Part shown: piece by piece, positions 56,840 through 64,000 of the stretch
Position numbering within the stretch: the stretch's first letter is position 1
Layout of the letters: each line of letters begins with the position of its first letter
Program-made: the position numbers and the translations under genes
Notes under the pieces: model-generated
What the model was told of the DNA's origin: nothing
Database searches by the model: none
Seen by the model: only the letters and a program-made list of their open reading frames with translations
NCBI GenBank assembly: GCA_964023275.1
Contig: OZ029915.1
Location: 16,436,712-16,500,711 of the forward strand
DNA from: Norana najaformis
Taxonomy: Eukaryota > Annelida > Clitellata > Crassiclitellata > Hormogastridae
Length of the DNA stretch: 64,000 nt
Direction: 5' to 3'

Positions 56840-58045
56840 GAAAATAGAAAGGCGGTGTCTTTAGATCGAGGAAGAGATGCTCGTAGTAGTGTTCGTCCTG
56901 AAGAATTTCGACTATTTTACCTTCAATCGACGTGTGACTGTCATCTGGGATCACAAGCCACTGACGGCTATCATCGGAAAACACTATCAAGAGCTCCTAA
57001 GCGACATCCAGTCATTCCTAATAAGAACTCCAAAGTATGACTTCTTACTGGAATATAGACCCAAAAGATCCTTATCTGTTGCTGATACACACTCTCTTGA
57101 GCACCACTGGAAAGACATTCGGAACAGGATGTTCAGCCAGTGAGGAACCTGACCGTCAGTGCTATGCAAAGCAAACGATATTCAGAAATAAGAGATGCCA
57201 AAGCACTCCGTGATGTCATTATAAAGTCATGAAGGGCTGGCTTTAGAACAAAAGTCATACTGTCCAAGCAATAACAGCCTACTATAGCTACCACTATAAG
57301 CTCTCATTGCAAGATGACACTATACTGCCCGGAGAACGAGTCGTCATACCTCAGTCAATGCATCCTGACATGACGAAAAGGGTCTATAGGGGTCACTTGG
57401 GGGTACATTTCTGTTTATAGAGAGCAGGCGACGTCATATTCTGGCCTGGTATGTGCAAGAAACAAGGTAGCATGTCGAAAGTTCTCCGTCCGTGCCACGT
57501 TAAGCGACAGACAAGCTCCCGAACCACCATCCATGCATTAAGATTCAGCCGACGATGGAAGAAAGTAGATACTGACATCTTTACCGTAACAGTAGACTAC
57601 TGCAGCAATTTCTTTGAGGTCGATTATCTTACCCGACATCCTGTCTGAGACGCTAATTATAAACCTGAAGCGTCACTTTGCACGAATACCCAACCACAAT
57701 GTACTTCAATCTCATTCAAGAAGTTAAGCAAGAAATGACATTTCCAACACGAGATCATTTTCCTGGTAAGAGCAAGGCTGAAGGGCAGCCGAGGTCGCAA
57801 AGTCGCAGAGAGCCTGAGGCGAAAATGTCATGCTGCCCACTAAGTTCTATATCTCAGACTATTGAACCCGAGGAACACTTCCACAGAAGGCTGGGCATCA
57901 GCCTTACACAGCGCCGATTTGGTAGAAGCAGTAAAACCATCATACCTACCACGTTCAATAACTTGAGACCTTTCTATGACGAAACAGCTTCTAAAGAACT
58001 GGGAGAATACAAACGCACAGGGTCCCATGCTTTTGAGGAGGTGCA
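56840..58045 (+). mobile_element. Ty3/gypsy LTR-retrotransposon fossil (RNase H to integrase)
   Basis: RNase H signature RRVTVIWDHKPLTAIIGKHY with KYDFLLEYRPKRSLSVADTH, then the zinc-binding start and core of integrase to about 57660, and later integrase sequence to about 58045. It is broken, with several disruptions, and old. No LTRs were recognised. Its integrase start resembles that in the fossil at 22700-23610, so both may be one family. Confidence 0.82.
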
Positions 58046-58049
58046 GTTT

Positions 58050-58290
58050 TGAATGGCGGCTAATAGACTTCTTCTTTACTCATCGAAAACTGAATTTATA
58101 CTACTTGGTACTCCACAGCAGCTTAGGAAGTTTGAATAGCTTAAATCCTTACAGCTGGGCGACTCATTTGTTGAGTTGACTGATGCTGCTCGCAACATGG
58201 GCGTTGTTTTTGATTCTACTATGTCTCTCACCGACTAGGTAAATGGCATTTGTCGTCATACATGTATAATCGTGACTCATGTAGAATTTT
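58050..58290 (+). mobile_element. L2 LINE fragment inserted in the gypsy fossil
   Basis: One frame reads MAANRLLLYSSKTEFILLGT, then PQQLRKFE, LGDSFVELTDAARNMGVVFD, STMSLTD. This is the L2 block after YADD (W..ANxLxLNxxKTEFLLxGT ... NLGVxFDxxLS). It is flanked on both sides by gypsy sequence in the same orientation. Confidence 0.82.
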
Positions 58291-58419
58291 ATTCTCATCT
58301 TAATACTTATCTTTTTCAAATTGCTTATCCACCAAAGGCTGCATCTCTGTCTTAGTGGACTGACCTTTTGAATATTGACCTGATTGCGGTTTGGCCTTGG
58401 TGCGCCATCGGATGATGCT

Positions 58420-58700
58420 TTGTGCATTAGACACCGGCGCGTTCGAAGTTATTAAGTAAAAATTACAGGCGAGAGCTGACACACTCCATTCTCGACTCTG
58501 AAAGATAACGAAAACTCAGACAATTTGCCAAAAATGCAAGATACGCCAGGCAGATACCCCTCCGACATCGACTGCACAACAACAGGTAATGTCTCCATCG
58601 GTATCTATGTCCAGCACGCTGCTGTAACTGCGTCCACAGGTGAATATCCTCGTACCAGATCTAGAGGAGTCTTAAAACTTCCACTTACGCTAAACTTACA
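58420..58700 (+). mobile_element. Ty3/gypsy fossil, end of pol
   Basis: A Y-x-x-TRSxR-x-x-K-P-like motif (EYPRTRSRGVLKLPL) is typical of the C-terminus of Ty3/gypsy pol. It continues the fossil at 56840-58045 beyond the L2 insertion. It is broken. Confidence 0.55.
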
Positions 58701-58713
58701 GGTCTCTTCTGTA

Positions 58714-58768
58714 TCTGTCTGTCTGTCTGTCTGTCTGTCTGCCAGTCTGTCTGTCTGTCTGTCTCTTT
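58714..58768. repeat. (CTGT)n microsatellite
   Basis: About twelve CTGT units with one interruption. Confidence 0.95.
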
Positions 58769-58799
58769 CTCTCAAGTCCTTCTAAAAGAGGAGATGTTG

Positions 58800-60479
58800 C
58801 ATAATAAGACTGTTGACCCATCTATATAGTTAACATCCCATGAGAACTTTAGAAAACCCGGATTGAACGGAGTGAGGACAACTCTAGAGAAATTTGGTTG
58901 ATGGAACTTGCTCTTATACTTTGTGTAGTCTGGTAGTTAATAAAACGTAGCATGCAACAATTAGCCCTACAAAGCGAACACCGTCTACAACAAATTAAAA
59001 GCCCAGGTCGGACGAGATGTACGTTTGCAGCTAACCGCAATCATAGCAGGTGGTGGTTACTGCGCGAACAGATCGCCGACAGGTAAGCAGTTCAGCAGAT
59101 ACTGTGAGCTGTTGCAATATCTTGTAAGCAACTGTTCACAGCTACACGCAGGCAGTCTTAGTTTACTGCAGCTCATCACCCAACTCACAAGCACTCTACA
59201 AATAATATTAGACTCCTTGACTTTTGTCGTATACCCCTGAGAAAGACTGTGCTTTTCAATGGCTCTACCTGCTCTTTAATGTCATTCAAGTCCCGACTCA
59301 AAATTCGTCTGCGTGAACTCGAGTATCCAGCAAAGCGTACGTTTTCGTCTCTCGCATCTCGACTGGCTGCGGTGCGAGTTGGTTTGCACAGTTGTTTAGC
59401 TCATTTGGCAGCTAACCCGATTTTGGTCGAATGTTAATAAAATAATTATCTTTCGAAAAGAAGAGTTTCTTCATTGTTAAAAAATGTTTCACCCGAACGC
59501 ACACGCGAGAATAAGCCTTGTGACCTATCGAAACGTAAATATTTCCATGCGTTACATAGACGTGCAGGTTTTGTACACGCATAGGCCAGTATGGTTGTGG
59601 ACCCAACAGGTGGGCCAAGTGCATACGTCGTGTGAGCTCAAGTCGATGCATATTGTTTATATACAGACGGCCGCCGTATATAGATCAATCCATTGCTACC
59701 GGCGTAAGTAGAACTATAAGCAATTCTAAGGCAGATATAGTAGGCCTATATGCACGCACTGTATTCGTGCCGAGCAGCGCCCGGTGCAGTATACATATAG
59801 AGTTCTATAAATAGTCACCTAGGCCTACACGAGAGAACATATTATCGGCGAACAGGAACGAAATTCGTTTTAAAAATCGATTATACCGCAGAACATAAAT
59901 TAACCCAGCATTTGTTTAACTATTTTAAGTAGATAGAACAGAATTTATATAGAATTTAAGTTTATTTTGGTCGTACGTTAAGCGTTGACCCTGCATTCGA
60001 CCTATACTCGCGGATATTGACTTTCAGGTGACTTATGACAGGACAGATCCAGATTCGACCTAATTCTTAAGACCAATAATTTACCTTCACTGACCTCGAC
60101 TGCGCTCGGATTACGAAAACGTAGAAGAATAATTCATCAGGTAAGAATAATACATTGTCTCACAGCAAATAAGGTAAGAGTAAGAGACATGCCTTCGCGC
60201 CTCTATAGAATTCCACGGAGGGACAGTGGGTTGATTTGGCTCAAATGGCCTGCTTACCGCCCATCTAAGTAGGCCTACTGATTTCAGGGTGGCTTAACAT
60301 CAATGTGCTTCTGAACGTCGACCCTAACGCGCAAAGCCGCCAAATAGTATGTAATATGCCTCAAACTGTCCATCTAATAGGTAAAAAACTGAATGGTTCT
60401 GCTACATTAGTGGGGTATACACCTCCACTTTTTCGTGAATTAGAAAGAAAACTTAGCGGTTCTGCTGCATTAGTTCTCT
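58800..60479. other. Intergenic, nothing recognised
   Basis: Three TAGGCCTA words (59741, 59819, 60268). GGTTCTGCTxCATTAGT occurs twice near 60393 and 60458. Frames are short and without motifs. Confidence 0.5.
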
Positions 60480-60487
60480 CTCTATAC

Positions 60488-60790
60488 CAGCTGTCCTCAA
60501 ACGTTTTGGTCTGAGGACCCTTTACACTCTTAAAAATTATTGAGGACCCTAGAGAGCTTTTGTTTATGTGAGCTATACCTATCGATATTTACCGTAACAG
60601 AAATTAAAACTGAGAAATTAATGTAATTAATTCATAACAAAATAATAATAACATACCCGTTATATGTTAACATAAATAATACAGTTTTGGTGAAAAGTAA
60701 CTATATTCTTATGAAAATAGTTTAGACCTCGTGGGCCCCTGAAATGGTCTCGGGGACCGCCAGCGGACGCCACTTTGAGAACCACTGCTG
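60488..60790. mobile_element. hAT-type MITE with mammalian Charlie-like ends
   Basis: A 303-bp non-coding element. The left end is CAGCTGTCCTCAAACGTTTT. The right end, read on the minus strand, is CAGCAGTGGTTCTCAAAGTG. Together they give the CAG(N)GGTTCTCAAA terminal inverted repeat typical of hAT elements. Flanks CTCTATAC (60480-60487) and GTGTATAC (60790-60797) agree at six of eight bases, fitting an aged 8-bp target duplication, with one base of end uncertainty. The interior includes CTTTACACTCTTAAAAATTA and TATCGATATTTACCGTAA, which from memory closely follow the mammalian non-autonomous Charlie family MER30. No transposase is present. Confidence 0.8.
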
Positions 60791-60834
60791 TGTATACATG
60801 TGTATGTATATGTGTATTTGTATGTGTGGACATT

Positions 60835-61095
60835 TACTATAGCACCTTTTAAGTACCTCACAAAAGTGCTACTCCCTTTGCTATCCTAAATGATGCTAGA
60901 GTCATTAATAAGAACAAAACGTTCGCAATAAGCGAATAGTGCTGAGATAACTGAGTTACCAGTGGCATAGCTCCCGCAGAAACGCAGAGCCCGACCGACG
61001 GATCCCCCCCCCCATTCATAGTTGATTTAGACACCATGTTCCCCGGTTCCTGGACCCCTTTGCGTCGACAAAGAGAAGCGAGGACACTTGCAGCA
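60835..61095 (+). repeat. Dispersed repeat of unknown class, copy B
   Basis: Partner of 15555-15870 (see that entry). It contains TATAGCACCTTTTAAGTACC, GAGTTACCAG, CCGACGGATCCC (followed by a C run), GACACCATGTTCC and GTTCCTGGACC. Confidence 0.5.
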
Positions 61096-61099
61096 TACG

Positions 61100-62035
61100 A
61101 ACCCTAACACCAAGTAGTCCTTCGCCGATGTCTGGACAGCCCTTCGCACTTTAAAAATAAGGGTTGACGCCAATACCTGTCAACACTGAGTAGAGGACCA
61201 GTGGTAAGAGTTTTCTGTTTTTCGTGTGTAATTTCAATGGCATAGCCGTTGACTGTTATTTTAATATATAACTGCAAAGTTTTTGCATTAATATTCTGCA
61301 TTGCATTAATATTTCCTCTTACCTACTATAAACTTGGGTTGGCCATCTGAATATGTTGTATAGATGTATAATGCAGATGTCCGCTGATATAGTTACTATA
61401 GGTGGCAAGCTACGAGTCTCGATAACCAGTGGGACAAAATTAAGAAGTTATATAATTAGATAAAATTAGTTAGTCAACCGATGGAAGGTTTAGAGTAACT
61501 GAATGTGCTTAGTATTTTACTGGTTGCCGCCAATTCCACCACATCTCCAGGCAGAGTAGAGGTTGCAAACAACCAAAGAGAATGACGGTAGCAATCACTC
61601 TGACGACTCAAATCAAGTTACGGCCTGAGTGCTAAAATACCAACATGTCACTCCTTGCAATCTCTGTGCAGGTCTTTCACTCAAAACTGAAAATACTCCT
61701 CCTCCACATCCTCCTCATCCTCCTCATCCTCATTGCTCTTCTACTTATCTGTCTCGCCGCTCCAGTTCTAAAAGCATTCATCGTAGCCGTCTGACTGTCT
61801 ACCTGCCTGACCTTTGCCTGACCTTTGGATCGACGTGGAACCGAATCTGACCTGACATGCCTAACAGTTTTCTTTTGACTGAGCGCCTGTTAGTTAGCTG
61901 ATTTCCACGGTTTCTTTTCTTGAGAGCTGTAGAAATATCGAGTTTACTATTACGGTATTATCCGAGTCAGACCATCAGGTCTTATATCGACGGTTCTGGC
62001 CAGTTCTTTAGGCTCCTTGCTTGCAGCGAAGCCTG
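61100..62035. other. Intergenic, nothing recognised
   Basis: A (CTCCTCAT)n-like stretch at 61697-61730 underlies a Pro/His-rich frame. No motif seen. Confidence 0.5.
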
Positions 62036-62039
62036 CACG

Positions 62040-62340
62040 AGTGATGCTTCTTCACATAAGGTCATTTAAGGCTGCAAGTTGCGCAACTCGGTCACGGCCG
62101 AGGGTACAAGGAAGTTCATGTGAACAGTCGGCGGCTACGACTGACCCGCTGACAGTCATTTGGCTGACATGTGACCCCCTCAAGGCGATAGCCCACCGCA
62201 GTTCGTACAGCCGATAGCCGACCGCAGTTCGTACAGCCTTGTCAGCTAATCTAAGGCCACCTGTACCTGTGTTTGTCGGTACAACGAACATCCAATCACC
62301 TGCATGTTGTGCGGAGACTGCTTTATGACGTGTCTGATGG
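62040..62340 (-). mobile_element. Fragment of endonuclease-type LINE (related to 3676-5290)
   Basis: The minus strand reads KAVSAQHAGDWMFVVPTNTG, then GGLRLADKAVRTAVGYRL, and RDRVAQLAALNDLM. These match the end of the RT region of the LINE type whose C-terminus is seen at 4690-5200 (HSGDWLxALP...GLRLxDxAVRxAVGLRLG...GRxxRHxALNDL). GRTARHALVNDIIW in the other copy overlaps this block. Confidence 0.75.
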
Positions 62341-62344
62341 TAGT

Positions 62345-63055
62345 CATCAGTGTATGGGGGTGCTCAGCCTGATTGCAACCCTTTGAATCTGCTTATTCCA
62401 ATATGACTGTGTTTGAATAAGTTTACTATCACACTTTCTGCCCACCGGTGCTCAGTCATGGATTCAACCTGTGTGTAGATGTCTACTAGTGCATGTCCGG
62501 CATAGAAGACTGGAGAACTTGAATGCCTGCAGCGGAAACAAAAAAGGCAGAGTGTGCAAGCGAAGTCACCCGACGATGATCAATCCGCCAGCTTTAACCG
62601 GGAGGGAAACCAGGAGTCACTGATCATCTGACAAGGAAGGGATTAAGCAGAAACCATCGCGCAGGAGATAATTTTACCTTTAAATGAGAAAGAATTTAGT
62701 GCCAGATTACAACGCAAAGTGTGCAGCAGTTTTGGAGAGCTCCTAGCAAGAATGAAGGCATCATACTGAGCAACAGCTGCTAATCTAGAAAGCTCTGAAA
62801 GCCCACCAACACAGCCAGTTTCGAGCCAGAACAAGAGGGCTTCTGAGGTGAATAATGGTAGCTGTTTCTGCCTTGGCGAGTGAGAACTGACTCAGGGATT
62901 TCTGAGTGGCAAACAGAGAAGAATGCGTGATAACATCGTTATTGGTGCGATTAAGTCGCAGGCCTAGAGACTCACATTCACGTGGATGCTTCATCCCTGC
63001 GTGAAATCAATCAAAACTAGCGGAGACAGTAAGTTCTTTAGTACTATTTGAAGCT
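62345..63055. other. Intergenic, nothing firmly recognised
   Basis: The minus strand at 62640-62994 has frames that are weakly like an L2 pre-RT linker. I do not call them. Confidence 0.35.
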
Positions 63056-63059
63056 GGTG

Positions 63060-63240
63060 TCAAAAAAGAAGAGGACCGAACAAGTATCCTTGCTGTAGAC
63101 TGCCTCCAGATAAAATAGTAAACTGAACAAACTTAACTGAAGAAGCCTTAGCGTAGACCAGATTGCAAAACGACATGAGTTTTTGTAAATGTCTCCAACA
63201 CGTATAATTATAGGCACCTACTCGCTTCTAAAAGTGATAA
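63060..63240 (-). mobile_element. Probable L2 LINE fragment, left arm of an inverted repeat
   Basis: The minus strand reads HLQKLMSFCNLVYAKASSVK, then LSGGSLQQGYLFGPLLF, which resembles the SGVPQGSVLGPLLF box. Bases 63147-63222 are nearly the reverse complement of 63424-63496. Confidence 0.5.
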
Positions 63241-63423
63241 TATGCAAGCGGTCATAAGTGTTGCGACATATTTTTGGCCCATGCAAGTCGGGTTTGGTGA
63301 ACACAAGGAAGTAAGGCAGCTATAGTACGTTTGTGGCTAGATGTTCTTTGACAAAATGCATCAAGGGTCAGTTATAAGTAACACTTGATTTCTTGAATGC
63401 ATTCAACAGTTTATATAGAGGCC

Positions 63424-63900
63424 ATATATTCTTCTCTGTTGGAGACATTTACAAAAACTTCTGTTCTTTTGCAATCTGGTCTACGCTGAGGAAAGAGTCA
63501 CTGCGACTGCGCGCCTCATCTTCGGCGGTTTGAAAATGAGGCACAGTGATGTTTTAGGGTGTTATTGGTTGACCAGGAAAGTGCTTTTGGTGTTTAATGT
63601 GCAATGTTTTAAGAATATCCAGGTTTATCGGTACTGACTTATCCTCAGGCCACAGGATTATGATAGCTGCCCTGATACTATCTCCATGAGTTTAGGAGAT
63701 ACTGTTGTAGCCATTGCTTCATCAGTGTGGCCCCGAGACCCACTCACTTGAGTTGATGTTTCAGAGCAGTTTGTGAAGTTCAGCTGCCTTAAGAGATCGG
63801 GTGGCAGAGAAGCTCTCGACTCAACTTTTAAGAAGCGACATGAGTTTATGACACCTGCCTTTTCTTACTGATTACTCTAAAATGATAGTTCCAAATGGCC
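63424..63900 (+). mobile_element. L2 LINE fragment, right arm and C-terminus
   Basis: The plus strand reads HLQKLLFFCNLVYAEERVTA, then TARLIFGGLKMRHSDV, matching the LxKLQxVQNxAARLIFGGRKxDH block of L2 RTs. Coding similarity fades after about 63600. Confidence 0.7.
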
Positions 63901-64000
63901 TTTAAGGTCATTGCAGATGGTCTTTCAAGGAACGGGACTGAGAGGGGTGCCAGAATTTTGACATCCTACCCCTAAGTGGCCTATCTGCTTTTGAAATGTG

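Overview
This is animal nuclear DNA. Coding exons are short and separated by kilobase introns with GT/AG borders, the only recognisable host gene is a T-box developmental regulator, and the rest is AT-rich sequence packed with LINE fragments, tandem repeats and microsatellites. The protein's T-box ends in a GKREKK-type tail, as I recall it from protostome optomotor-blind proteins. With the many L2/CR1 and RTE LINEs this suits a marine invertebrate, perhaps a lophotrochozoan such as a mollusc. The species cannot be named from the sequence.

The host gene is a Tbx2/3 (optomotor-blind class) transcription factor on the minus strand. It has six coding exons: 41312-40873, 38926-38659, 21849-21703, 15436-15360, 11807-11422 and about 11001-9785. 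Phases match across every junction, and the introns fall where I recall them in vertebrate TBX2/TBX3. The introns measure about 1.9, 16.8, 6.3, 3.6 and 0.4 kb. Intron 1 carries a decayed partial copy of exon 1. Intron 2 carries most of the LINE debris and three minisatellites. A GC-richer stretch near 42.5-42.8 kb is a promoter candidate.

Region by region: 1-9.7 kb lies 3' of the gene and holds L2, RTE and endonuclease-type LINE remains, two short tandem arrays, a perfect 22-bp-arm palindrome and a duplicated CRE/AP-1 block. 9.8-41.3 kb is the Tbx2/3 gene. 41.3-64 kb lies upstream of it and holds a nearly full-length RTE LINE (47.2-49.6 kb), a Tc1/mariner remnant, a GC-rich island with repeated modules, two arrays near 54 kb, broken Ty3/gypsy fossils with an L2 insertion, and a hAT-type MITE at 60.5-60.8 kb.

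The observations most worth following are the hAT MITE, whose ends and interior resemble mammalian Charlie-type elements (possible horizontal transfer), the tandem arrays with higher-order structure, the exon-1 duplicate, and the 8-mer TAGGCCTA, which I count at least 16 times where about one is expected. I found no RNA gene other than tRNA-derived SINE heads, and no CRISPR array.
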